From Parastagonospora avenae f. sp. tritici 18332-5 (taxonomy: Eukaryota > Ascomycota > Dothideomycetes > Pleosporales > Phaeosphaeriaceae): a stretch of DNA of 64,000 nt. Below are positions 22,108 through 32,050 of the stretch, piece after piece (within the stretch, counting starts at the first letter, position 1; every line of letters begins with the position of its first letter). A program made the translations under genes and the position numbers. The notes below the pieces were generated by a model, which ran no database searches, was not told the origin of the DNA, and worked only from the letters and a program-made list of their open reading frames with translations. Location: assembly GCA_022559985.1 (NCBI GenBank), contig JAFJTR010000042.1, forward strand, positions 62,001 through 126,000. The letters run 5' to 3'.

Positions 22108-24060
22108 ATGCAGCACAACTCAAACTCCCCATGGCGCAAGCCAGCGGGAGACTATCCGAAACCCCAATACAGTCTTCAGCACACCATCTCTATGGTGAAC
22201 TTGCACGACGATGCGACATGGTACACAAATCGTGGGCCTTCGTCCCCCACGGCGTCATCTGTTTCTTCTAGCACCAGCCGAACTTCAACGCCAACCGCAA
22301 CAAACAATAATCCATGGTCTAACGTCATGTCGAGTCCTGCCTCTACGTACTCCAATAAGTCGGCCAGTTCATCCCCAAAAGACAGCCCAAGTCGTACCCC
22401 GCAGTACACAAGTCGATCGACAACACCCACACCTCCCCATGCCCCACAGCCAATTAGGATTATCAACCCAGTAGCAGGATTCGTGCCCATGTCGCCCCCT
22501 CCTTTGTCTGGAGATTCGTACAGAGGTCAGGACTACCCAACGGCACCTCTTTCACCGAATCCTTATCGGCAGCCCGTTGTGCCTTTGACGCCATTGGTGA
22601 ATGGATTTATCAACACCTCAGTGCTTTCGTCCCAAGGCCAATCGCTGTCTGGTTGGTTCTATGAGCTCTGTCGCAAACAAGCATGGGAGGCGGGGCTCGT
22701 TAAGAAGATATGGCAGTGGACGCTTTCTAATCCAAGGCTTGCGATCCTGCTTTTTGTATGTGATGACGTTGCGTCCTGGCGACAGGCGGCATTCTTTGAC
22801 CTGAGAGATGAGAGTTTGCCATTTCCCGAGGACCGCTTGCAAGGCATCGTGACCAATGCCCGGAGAGTTGTGGAAGAGCAGTGGCGAGCAACCTCGAAAG
22901 AGTTGCCGCTCACCGGAGTACACGTTGATCTAACTGCTCGCGAGACAGTCCCGCTACAGCACATTGGTCTCATAAGACAATCCAGGAACTCTGAAAAGAG
23001 CGTCGACAAAGTTCGAATGTATGGAAATAACGAGGACCGCGTCTTTGTTCGGAAGCGGTTCGTCACGACTCGGCCTTCCCAGAAGGCGGCGATCCTGGAA
23101 CAGGTCAACAAGTTTAAGCAATACGAGCACAAGAACATTGCGAAAGTGCTCTGCTCATACGCACAGCCAAGCCATGTGGGCATTCTCACGGAGAAAGTGC
23201 AGTACAATCTAGACGATTATCTGTCTCTGGCGAGCAATGATTCGGGTCGACCGAAGCAGCTGGTGGACTGGATGTACGATCTTGCATCTGCAGTGGAGTA
23301 CCTTCACACTCAGTCAATCTGCCACCGCACTATTCGACCTCGCAAGATTCTCATAGAAGACTCCCGCATCTTCCTCGCACCTTTCGACATCGGCCAGGCA
23401 GCCGACACCTTCAGCCCCACAATAGCCACATCCCAACGTCTGGATCAGCTACAGACTTACTTCCAAGACCAGGCGTACGTCTACGCCGCACCCGAAGCCA
23501 TAGTCTCACGTGGAAAGCGCATGGCCGACGTCTTCTCGCTAGGCTGTGTATTCCTCTCTATGATGACAGTCGCTGCTGGTCAATCGCTCTCTATGTTCAC
23601 GCAGTACCGAGCAGGTTCGACCCAAGACGCCTCATTCCACGCCCATCTCGACCGCGTCGGAAGCTGGCGAAACCGACTCCACGCAACCACCACATCTGGC
23701 CTTCGAAACGGCGTGATCGGATCCGGCCGGCGCCTAAGACAACTCAAAGCCGAAGCCGAATGGCTCAGCGTCATCGAGAAAATGCTGCTCCCCCGCCCCA
23801 AGGAGCGCGTCAAGATCAGCTTCATCATGGCGACCATCGGCAACGGCGGCAAGGCCGGAGGCGGAGGCAGGAGGCGCAGCCTCGACGGCGGTGGTTACAG
23901 CGGCCAAGCCGCAGCCTCCCTGGGAGTCGGCGGAAACACCACGCTGATCGATCTCGGGGCCAACGGCGTCCCGGAGCCCACGCGCAAACCCGAGTTGAGC
24001 GTCTTCGATGGCTATTTTCAGAGCCAGTCCCGGCGCATTGAACCTGCAGGTGGATGGTGA
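22108..24060 (+). CDS. Pseudokinase (protein-kinase-like fold, catalytic Asp lost)
   Basis: A single exon of 650 residues. Residues 1-160 are Ser/Thr/Pro-rich and disordered. A conserved-looking helical region (about 170-270: WFYELCRKQAWEAGLV, VCDDVASWRQAAFFDL) follows, then a kinase-like domain (about 295-565). The putative ATP-site Lys is Lys316 in FVRKRF, but no glycine-rich loop is visible before it. The catalytic loop reads HRTIRPRKIL (His406), so the HRD Asp is Thr and the loop Asn is Lys. The Mg-site motif is Asp427-Ile-Gly. The APE motif (YAAPEAIV) and DVFSLGCVFLSM helix are intact. It therefore looks fold-competent but inactive in phosphotransfer. The tail is Gly/Arg-rich. It is probably a scaffold or allosteric regulator. 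Confidence 0.85.
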   Translation: MQHNSNSPWRKPAGDYPKPQYSLQHTISMVNLHDDATWYTNRGPSSPTASSVSSSTSRTSTPTATNNNPWSNVMSSPASTYSNKSASSSPKDSPSRTPQYTSRSTTPTPPHAPQPIRIINPVAGFVPMSPPPLSGDSYRGQDYPTAPLSPNPYRQPVVPLTPLVNGFINTSVLSSQGQSLSGWFYELCRKQAWEAGLVKKIWQWTLSNPRLAILLFVCDDVASWRQAAFFDLRDESLPFPEDRLQGIVTNARRVVEEQWRATSKELPLTGVHVDLTARETVPLQHIGLIRQSRNSEKSVDKVRMYGNNEDRVFVRKRFVTTRPSQKAAILEQVNKFKQYEHKNIAKVLCSYAQPSHVGILTEKVQYNLDDYLSLASNDSGRPKQLVDWMYDLASAVEYLHTQSICHRTIRPRKILIEDSRIFLAPFDIGQAADTFSPTIATSQRLDQLQTYFQDQAYVYAAPEAIVSRGKRMADVFSLGCVFLSMMTVAAGQSLSMFTQYRAGSTQDASFHAHLDRVGSWRNRLHATTTSGLRNGVIGSGRRLRQLKAEAEWLSVIEKMLLPRPKERVKISFIMATIGNGGKAGGGGRRRSLDGGGYSGQAAASLGVGGNTTLIDLGANGVPEPTRKPELSVFDGYFQSQSRRIEPAGGW

Positions 24061-24992
24061 ATTGCCCGAGCCCAGCAAACAAGCAATGTCAAACACGATC
24101 GCGGAAGGTAAAACTTGGCGAAACATGTTCGGCGTGGATGTTTGGTAAGCTCCGGTGTTGAAGAGTGCCGGCAGTAGGAGACGCGTGTGAAACATGGCAG
24201 CTTGGAAGGATGTTCGAGCGCTACAAACATATGAATGACGTAAACACGCAACAGTAAGAGCAGGAAGAACCAAAGCAACAAGGGCCATGTCTATCACGAT
24301 CATGTTATTTCGGTATCGTTAGTTGTTCTGCATGGGTCGGACCTTTGATACCCCCTTCTTGCGACGGCCCCCCATCCCATTCCATTCCCAGCGTTTCCAG
24401 CGAGCATTTCAGATGATTGCGAGCATAAGAGGAGGAATTTCTTCAAGGACGATACGTGTCACGAGGCATGCGACATGAGGAATCGTGTCTTGTCGCCTCT
24501 AGGGCCATTTTGTATAGCGCAGTAGATAGAAGCACCGTTTATATAGTTGTAGTTCCTCGTAGCTTCCTTTTGCACGTCTCTGGTACGATTAGAAGAATCT
24601 TTTGACTCCGTCTTTTTGTGCAAGTGATGCAAGTACTTCCTTTCTATGCAGTTATCAACATGGTGGTGGTTTCCGTTGAGTTTAACGTGTCCAACTCTAC
24701 GTATAGACAATGCTTAGTAAGTTCTCACCGATGTTGCAAAAGACATGAATGATGAATGTAACGCTTGTCGTGGAATTTCTACAAAAATGCGATGCTGCTA
24801 TGCATCTCCATGTTGTCACATATGGTACATTGCCCGCTCTCAAGCGTGCGCAGATCCTTCATAAACATGCTGACCGTGCTTCTTATCCCCTCCACTGTCC
24901 CAGACACGTCGGTGCCCCGTCTATGCACAGATGCCAGAATGCGATGCCACCCCATGTAAAACGCCAGAGTGTGGTTAAGTCGTCGGAATATC
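24061..24992. other. Intergenic between convergent genes
   Basis: About 930 bp between the pseudokinase stop and the mL44 stop. It holds the 3' untranslated regions; no supported gene. Confidence 0.45.
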
Positions 24993-26237
24993 TTACACAA
25001 TTACCTCACCACAGTCGATCATGTTCGGCCGCCACTTGCTCGCATCCAGCTCGCTCTCTGTGCTGCTGGGCACCGTCACCTCGACGGGCTTGTACAGGTA
25101 CCAGGCCTTCATTGCTGCTGCGGCTGCTCGTACGCGCGCTTCGTCCAGGGAGCTGCCGGCTCCTTCTCCGAGCTTGTCGTTCCCGCTGTATACGCCCACC
25201 ACAAAGACGGGATGTCTGCTCAGTCGACCGGTCTCGGAGATAATGCGGGCAATGGGCGGTTCGAAGCCTTCTCGTGCGCACAGTCGTGAGAGGTCGCGAG
25301 TCGGTTGGCGGAAGTCGAATAAAGTGCTGACGTCAAGACGTCGGCTGAGAAAGTGGTCGCGGAAAAAGCGCTTGACGAGGGGCGATCCGAGGTGTATGTG
25401 GAGGGCGCCGATGAGTGCTCTGACGAAGGATTGGCCGGCTTCTTCTGATGGTACGGGCGAGTTTGCGAGCGCGTGTGGGCTCGGTGGCGCATTTTCGCTG
25501 CCGAATTCGTCTGTCTTGGTGATCTTGTGTGTGGTGGTGACGTTCCAGGCCCATGGTGCCTGCCTCGTGAACGCGTCTGGTAGTGCATCTCCGCTCTGTA
25601 TCCGCTTGAATTGCAAGTATCCGGGGTCCACCTCACCTCCCGGCTCGTGTGCTGCCTCGATGCCCCATTCCTTCGCTACCATGGCTAGCGCTTTCGGGCC
25701 GATGTATGCATCCACTGCGGCGAAAACGACTTGCATTGGGAGTCGCGGATATGTACATAGAATATATTCGGAGGTGTAGTATCCGAGCAGCTGCCGCCCG
25801 AGAATGGAGAGCGAGGCATTATTGAATTGAGGGTTGGGGTCTGCGGAGGGGTGGACGAGGGTGCGGGCAAGGACCTGCAGAGGAAATCGTTCTGGTAGCG
25901 ATAGTCGATTCCGTAGAGCGTGAAGTTTTATTGAGGATTTGGCATCGTTGGGGTGTGGTGAGGGCAATTTCGCGAGTGCGGATAGCCGTCGACTCGGCTG
26001 CTTCTTTCGAGTCTTTGGCGTTTTTGATGGCAATGTCTGCTCTGTCGACTCGGCCTCCAACTCTGCGAGTCCATCTTCGGCTGCTGCTGTGCTCTGGAAC
26101 CGGGCCTGTATCCTGTGGCTATGAGGTGTGACATTCGGCTGGATATTCTTCGCCGCTGCATAGAGACATGACGGGCGGCGAGGCAATGGTTTAGCCAGCA
26201 ATTGCGAGGCGCATCTGGACACGGGTAATCGCTTCAT
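24993..26237 (-). CDS. MRPL3: Mitochondrial large-subunit ribosomal protein mL44 (MRPL3, RNase III-like fold)
   Basis: A single exon of 414 residues. The start at ATG 26237 gives an Arg-rich amphipathic presequence (MKRLPVSRCASQLLAKPLPRR), as expected for import into the matrix; the open frame continues upstream to 26363 but without such a signal. The core has the RNase III-like helices (SLSILGRQLLGYYTSEYIL, SFVRALIGALHIHLGS) without the catalytic acidic signature. The C-terminal double-stranded-RNA-binding fold ends PVFVVGVYSGNDKLGEGAGSS plus ARVRAAAAAMKAWYL. The gene is divergent from another likely mitochondrial gene (starts 217 bp apart). Confidence 0.9.
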   Translation of the reverse strand: MKRLPVSRCASQLLAKPLPRRPSCLYAAAKNIQPNVTPHSHRIQARFQSTAAAEDGLAELEAESTEQTLPSKTPKTRKKQPSRRLSALAKLPSPHPNDAKSSIKLHALRNRLSLPERFPLQVLARTLVHPSADPNPQFNNASLSILGRQLLGYYTSEYILCTYPRLPMQVVFAAVDAYIGPKALAMVAKEWGIEAAHEPGGEVDPGYLQFKRIQSGDALPDAFTRQAPWAWNVTTTHKITKTDEFGSENAPPSPHALANSPVPSEEAGQSFVRALIGALHIHLGSPLVKRFFRDHFLSRRLDVSTLFDFRQPTRDLSRLCAREGFEPPIARIISETGRLSRHPVFVVGVYSGNDKLGEGAGSSLDEARVRAAAAAMKAWYLYKPVEVTVPSSTESELDASKWRPNMIDCGEVIV

Positions 26238-26454
26238 TAAAGAGTTAAACGGGAGCAGACGTCGGGATGGGGTTCGAGACGGCAGGACCGGGAGCAGCAG
26301 CAATTGGAGGCAGTCGTGTGTGTTCCTGCCCTCCAGTCGCAACTGCCCGAACTTTTCTGCCAAGCCACTAACCTCCAGCTCCGCAACATCGCGAACCTCA
26401 CGTCAAGCGCTCGCCGGACAGACACCGTTCGAAACCACACATCTATACGCAATC

Positions 26455-26711
26455 ATGGGTGGAGGTCCAAAAGTCCCGTATGTGCAAACCGCCAATGTCT
26501 CGCCGGTCACCTGACTGACCTTCACAGGTACCCCAAGCACGTCTGGTCGCCGGCCGGAGGTTGGTACGCCCAACCCGCCAACTGGAAAGGCAACACGGCC
26601 GCCGTGGGCCTCGTCCTCGGCAGCATTGTCGGAATGGCCTGGATGGTCAGCGCAAGGCTGGAATACCGCGACAAGATGCCTGAGCAGGGCCGTTTCTTCC
26701 CGAGCAGATAG
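26455..26711 (+). CDS. 68-residue single-pass protein, probably of the mitochondrial inner membrane
   Basis: Two exons, 26455-26477 and 26528-26711 (GTATGT intron, phase 2), give 68 residues. Start MGGGPKVPYPKHVWSPAGGWY, then a hydrophobic segment (AAVGLVLGSIVGMAWMVSA) and a charged tail ending KMPEQGRFFPSR. The layout, size and lack of a cleavable presequence resemble small accessory subunits of respiratory complexes. I do not recognise a specific subunit. Sharing a promoter region with mL44 supports a mitochondrial role. Confidence 0.75.
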
Positions 26712-26895
26712 TACGGAGCACCTCGACTGTTAGAGGGGACACTGGAGCTAACACAACACAGCTGGAGCAAGCAAATTGTCGATCACGAGCGGAGTCAGAA
26801 GCAGAGTGCTATAGAGAAGACACTGTCAGGATAAACAACACATAACGCAAGAGGAGGCTCAATGACGCCTTGCGGAGAATACAACACGATTACAT

Positions 26896-28041
26896 TCATC
26901 GAGACCTGCTCTTATATTCTGCGAGTCGGTCTTCGACTTTGATGCCGTTCCATGTTTCTCCTTGTCCTCCACTTCTTAGTATTGGCATACCCACTTGCTC
27001 GATCGCAAAGCTCGCCGAGATGCTGCCCCAAGCCGCAGCTTCTTCCAGATTCTCGATACCTGGCGCATCCCCAGCACGAACCAAGCCGACTGCTAACCCG
27101 CCTAGGAAGCCGTTGCCACCTCCTGTCGGGTCAGTAACCTTTTTTGCTGACTGATGGTACGCAGGGATCCAGTTGCGCACTCCGTGCCGTACGACGAAAC
27201 AGCCATCTTTACCACAACGGACGACAATGCCGCCCTTACCCTCTGGCCCAATCCCGCTCTGCAGCCATTGATCGCATAGCTGCTCAATCTTGGGGAAATT
27301 GACAGTGTCTGTACCATTCGTATCCGCGCCAAAGAATCCGCCCAGTTCACCATGATTCGGACTGACAACGTCAACAAGTTTTAGTGCTTTCAGACAATTT
27401 TCGTATTCCTCGGGAGTGCAGAGATCGGGCACAGGCTCCCAGATGAATAGCGGTCGTGGAGTCGATGCTGCACTCGACGCTTCTGTTCGCAGCCTCACAA
27501 TATTCTCAACAAGAGCTATGCACCTGAGTGGTGAGCAGATGAGGTGGAATGATTTTGACCAGATCAAAGGAGTGTCCACGAGTGACTCATGGTCGAGACG
27601 AAGCTTTGGTGTCATGTACTTGAAAGCTGCAGCCGTCAGCTGATACCTCCGGAACAGAACCCTGCCGTTTTCGATGCTTACCTCGATGTTCGTTTGCGCC
27701 ATAACCATTCCACCCACGTGTCGTCAACCTGTCAGGTGTTTCTCGCATGACAACACCCGTTTGCCATTTCGCGATGAATTCACGCAGCTCCGGCGGGAAA
27801 TCAGAGCCACAGTCTACAATCCAGCCTACGGATTTTGACTTGGGTGGTGGAGAGAAGAGTCGTGCACCCAAAGCGGAGTATGCTCCTGCGCCACCGACTA
27901 TGTCTTTGACAGGCGGTTTTGGTGGGGGAAACTCAATCTCGTCTGATGTGAATGAGCGTTGACGGGGTCGACACAGAGAAGCGACATACCAATGATGAAC
28001 ATGCCCAGCGTGCAGAAATCAAGCTGAGTTTCGTCTGCCAT
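26896..28041 (-). CDS. Mak32-like PfkB/ribokinase-fold protein
   Basis: Three exons, 27990-28041, 27682-27942 and 26896-27626 (introns GTATGT and GTAAGC), give 347 residues. The N-terminus reads LGMFIIDEIEFPPP and then IVGGAGAYSALGARLF, the fungal Mak32 version of the PfkB N-terminal motif. The late motif, DPTGGGNGFLGG (Asp270 to Gly281), replaces the ribokinase DTxGAGD, so the catalytic Asp is Asn276. In yeast MAK32 is needed for stable maintenance of the L-A double-stranded-RNA particle; its cellular role otherwise is unknown. The motif change may abolish kinase activity. The start at 28041 is chosen because exon 1 is conserved in form. The gene is divergent from CAP. Confidence 0.82.
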
Positions 28042-28501
28042 GATGAAAGTGATGCTGTTACAATCTGTGTTGTTGGAGCAAAGCTCCAGACCTTTGGTTC
28101 CGAGGATCGAGTGCCTCAATCTTATATTCTGGCTGTTCGATCCGCCTCGTTTAAAATACCACGTGGATCAAGGTTCGATTGAGACATTTGCCAGCTAGCG
28201 AAGCATGGTCGCGGATGCGGTCACTGGCGCAGGGTGAGCTCGAGCTTGGCATGCAGCTAGCGGCAACGTGGGATCCACAGGGCGAGGAAGCTCCCGTGCG
28301 GCCAGGCACCTCTCAATCCCAACTGTCCTGAAACCTCCAATTGTCCTCCTCTTGTATACGCACTGCGGGGTCGCACTCACATCTCCGCATCACACAATTA
28401 TTCTTAACCTCACCTAAGACAGTGATCTTGCGCAAGCTGCAAGCGGCTGTCCTCTGCACCTTCCATAACGTGTCTCACCGTCCCCCGTGCCTTCTCCGCA
28501 A
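28042..28501. other. Divergent promoter region, Mak32-like / CAP
   Basis: About 460 bp between two start codons. No gene is seen. Confidence 0.45.
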
Positions 28502-30309
28502 ATGGCGAACAATATGAATAGTTTCACAACCCTCATAAAGCGGTGAGTACAGCCTGCATCCATCTCCGCCTCCTGGAGCCACTCTTCCTACAATCATCAT
28601 CCGCACACATGGCCATCGAACAGGAGCAGCCGCATATTCTTGGTCGCAATGGGCAGATCCAAGCTCCGGACAATGTGCTGACAGCTATGGTGCGCAGGCT
28701 CGAAGCTGCGACGAGCCGGCTAGAAGACATCGCCAGCTCCGCGTACCCGAATGGAGAGCCTGGCCCAGCGGGCGCTTCCAATGGCGCTCAAAGTCCAGGT
28801 CCAGCAGCCAAGTTGGCTACCGCAACGAATGCGACACCGGCAGCGACACCCCCGGCCCCAAGCGTCCCGCGGGTGATAGAGGCATGGGACGAGATGGCCG
28901 ACAAGGAGCTGAACACATGGCTGGAGCTGAGCAGCATGCTCGGAGAGGTCATCGAGGGCCAGGCCAAGGCAGTCCAGCAGGCATTCGCAGCCCAGCGACA
29001 CTACCTCTTCATTGCCAGCAAGGCGAAGAAGCCCGATGACCGCACCCACATGGAGCTTCTCAAGGACCTGCAGGCCAGCATAGAGAAGACGGACGGCTTC
29101 AAGCTGCAGAACCGCGAGGCCGCACTGAAGGACCCGCTGACCATGGTCGCTGACGGCGTGGGCTGCCTCGGCTGGGTCACCATCCCCGGTAGCAGCGCGA
29201 AGCCCCACGAGTACATCAAGGAGCTCTTCGGCGGAGCGCAGATGTACGGTAACAAGGTGCTTAAGGAGTACCGCGACAAGTATGATGACCCACCACCACA
29301 TCCGCCACGCGAATTACAGCTAACATCCAGCAGGCCAGAGAACAGGACTTTTGTCGACTGGGTGCGCGCATACTACAAGCTCTTCGAAGCCCAGACCGAG
29401 TACGCGAAGAAGAACTTCCCCAGCGGTGTCACGTGGAACCCCAACGGCATCGATGCGCGGGAAGCTGCCAAAGAGACTTCCGCTTCCGCTTCCGCTTCAT
29501 CCTCGTCCGCGATCCCACCACCACCGCCTCCACCCGCAGGAGGCATCCCTCCACCACCTGGCCCTCCCCCGCCGCCAGGCCCGCCGCCGCCACCAGGTGC
29601 TGCTCCGGTCGCAAAGAAGGCGGTGCCGGACATGAATGCCGTCTTTGACGACCTCAACAAGGGCTCCGACGTTACGAGGGGTCTCAAGAAGGTCGACGCC
29701 AGCCAGATGACCCACAAGAACCCTTCGCTCCGCGCGACTGCCCCGGTGCCCACACGCAGCGAAAGCGACGGCTCGCTCAGGGGTAAGAGCCCTGCGCCGG
29801 GCAAGAAGCCCAAGCCCGAGAGCATGCGGACTAAGAAGCCGCCGCGCAAGGAGCTTGACGGCAACCGCTGGATCATCGAGAACTTCGACAGCGAGACCTC
29901 TCTCGTAGAGATCGACGCCGAACTCAATCAGACCATTCTCATCTCGCGCTGCAAGAACACGACCATCCAGATCCATGGCAAGACCAACGCCATCTCCGTG
30001 GACAACAGCTCGCGCACTAGTCTTATTGTTGACAGCCTCGTCAGCTCCGTCGACGTCATCAAGTGCCCCAACTTCGCTATCCAGGTCATTGGTATGCTGC
30101 CGACTATTCTTCTCGACCAGGTTGACGGCGCGACAGTCTTCTTGTCGCAGGAATCGCTCAACACGGAGATCTTCACGAGCAAGTGCTCCAGTGTCAACAT
30201 CAACGTGCCGACTGAGGATGATTCCGTGGAGAATGCTATCCCTGAGCAGATAAGGAGTTATATCAAGGATGGCAAGGTTGTTAGTGAGATTGTGGAGCAT
30301 GCAGGTTAA
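28502..30309 (+). CDS. srv2: Adenylyl cyclase-associated protein (CAP/Srv2)
   Basis: Three exons, 28502-28542, 28698-29279 and 29334-30309, give 532 residues. Exon 1 supplies MANNMNSFTTLIKR, joining RLEAATSRLEDIA, the cyclase- and oligomerisation-binding start. Next is a helical-folded domain (about 70-240, KHTFVDWVRAYYKLFEAQTEY-like end), a polyproline tract (P-P-P runs at 29515-29600) and a WH2-like LKKVDASQMTHKNPSLR. The C-terminal CARP beta-sheet domain has GNRWIIENF and the repeated strands ending VSEIVEHAG. CAP recycles cofilin-bound actin and couples Ras to cAMP signalling. Intron 2 (29280-29333) is 54 nt, stop-free and in frame, with a CTAAC branch site; its removal gives the expected family spacing. 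Confidence 0.93.
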
Positions 30310-31008
30310 GGAAGAGTGAGGGTTTGGGATTTGGTAGTGTTGCATGTTGTGTTGCATTGCGTAGCAAGGAGACTTGAGTGTGTATGACTAGTAGTTGAAA
30401 AATGTACAAATGATTGCCTTGACGCCATGTTTCTCTCTCTTCATGATTTGCGTGCGAAGCGTTGTTGGCGAAGAAGCTTCCACGAGGACAAGTTTCTCGG
30501 CAACAGCTGCAGTGACGAGAAAAGTCGTGGGTGCGAATTAAAGTAGCTTTTCGATACTCGTGCCCCGACTTCGAAACATGCATTGCACGCCGCAAGCTCA
30601 TGTCATTCTTCGTCGCGTCATCTTGTTTGTCTTGTGTGCCTCTATTTCGCATTTCGGTAAGGTATGCATGCATAGTCGACAGCCGCCAACATCGGGCCTC
30701 TTCAACCCACCCCCCATCACGACAGCAATGTCCTAGCTCTTCCGCCTCGCGCAGCTTACAGTCCGACACAATCTATGCAAGTTTAGAGTTTGGAATTGAT
30801 GTGGTGTGGTTGGTATTATTTTTTTGCGGCTTTGGTGTGTGTTGGTTAAGCGTGGCAGGCAACCAGGCTGGACCGTGAAAACGTGATTTCACAAGTCGCG
30901 ACAGCAGTTATTCTGACGTGCATGATTACTATTGGGGAGATTGCAGACTCGTCGTTGCCCAAATGTGAGGAATGGAACGGTTTGGTATGTATGGAATTCG
31001 GTATATAC

Positions 31009-31170
31009 CGTGTTGTATACGAGGTATATCGTCCATCACAGTGCGTAAAACGACTGGAATTTATAGTTCCGGGGTCACTGAGGACTGCAAGTAGTATTCG
31101 TGAAGTTGGATACAGAATATTGGTGTTGGTGCGTGGAGTATACGATGTATACAGGTTACATATGTAGTAT
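31009..31170. repeat. Cluster of GTATAC-type palindromes
   Basis: A perfect 12-bp palindrome CGGTATATACCG (31009-31020) is followed within 150 bp by four GTATAC palindromes (for example TGTATACGAGG and TACGATGTATACAGG). Confidence 0.5.
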
Positions 31171-31588
31171 ACGCATACTGTTAAAAGGCTCACTAGTGAA
31201 AGGAAATAACGATAACTACAAATGAATTTGCTACGATGATTGGGTTGGATTGATTTTGAAGGAGGAGAACTACAGAAGAGATGGGCTCAGGGGTTCTGGT
31301 CTGAGCGCTGCTTGGACGCTGCGATCAGTGCGCTGCTCAGGCGCCGCGATTAGTGCGTCTGATCGCGTAGCTGAGATATTGAGAATATCTATGATCCGAC
31401 ACATACCATATATATTCAAAAGCGTCTCCATCCAACCGACAGACGCAAGAAAATCGCTCCCAATTACAACAATGTGATCTGGAGAAGTCGCTGCTTCATT
31501 ACATAAATAATCAACACTCGTACAGGTCACCAGCGCAAAAAAGATATTGATGCAGGACTTGTGCGTCGTGTAGCTTGCTCGTGGTTTT

Positions 31589-31684
31589 GAGCCTGCCCGA
31601 GTAGCAGTTCACTTGCGATTTCGAAGCTTTTGCGTGGAGTTGTTGGTAGTAAGAGTCTGCCCGAGCAGTGGCAGTTCACATGCG
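31589..31684. repeat. Imperfect direct repeat, about 30 bp x2
   Basis: GAGCCTGCCCGAGTAGCAGT plus TCACTTGCG (31589-31617) recurs at 31653-31684 as GAGTCTGCCCGAGCAGTGGC plus AGTTCACATGCG. Confidence 0.6.
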
Positions 31685-32050
31685 TGTTTATGTGATGTTA
31701 GTGTGATGCCTTCTATATTCGAGGGCGTCTGCAAAGTCGCGTAACTGGTATGCATACATTTACAGCGAGCTTTTGGTGGGATACGTAGCCTACTGTATTG
31801 ATTTGTATCATAGATTTTACTTCGTTCTCACAGCAGCTAGACAGATATAGCTTTCCTCAAAGCTATGCCTCAAGGTCGAATTAGCAAGTAGAGAATGCTG
31901 CATCTTTACACGCCTTTGACATAGCTCAATAAAGCATTACTTTTCACAATCAGCCTCATTAGCAAGCGTATTTATCGACTCTATACACCTCACTCGCACT
32001 CGGCACTATCTCCACGAACAATGATTAAATTGACCCGGCCAACTTCGCAT

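Larger units (their letters stand above)
30310..32050. other. Intergenic, left flank of the accessory locus
   Basis: About 1.7 kb without a supported gene. It contains a cluster of GTATAC palindromes (31009-31170) and an imperfect 30-bp direct repeat (31589-31684), listed separately. Confidence 0.45.

Noticed and set aside
29497..30357. Long antisense frame opposite the CAP gene
   Set aside because: It mirrors the third-position bias of a well-supported gene; the Trp/Arg-rich product comes from the polyproline and charged codons read backwards.
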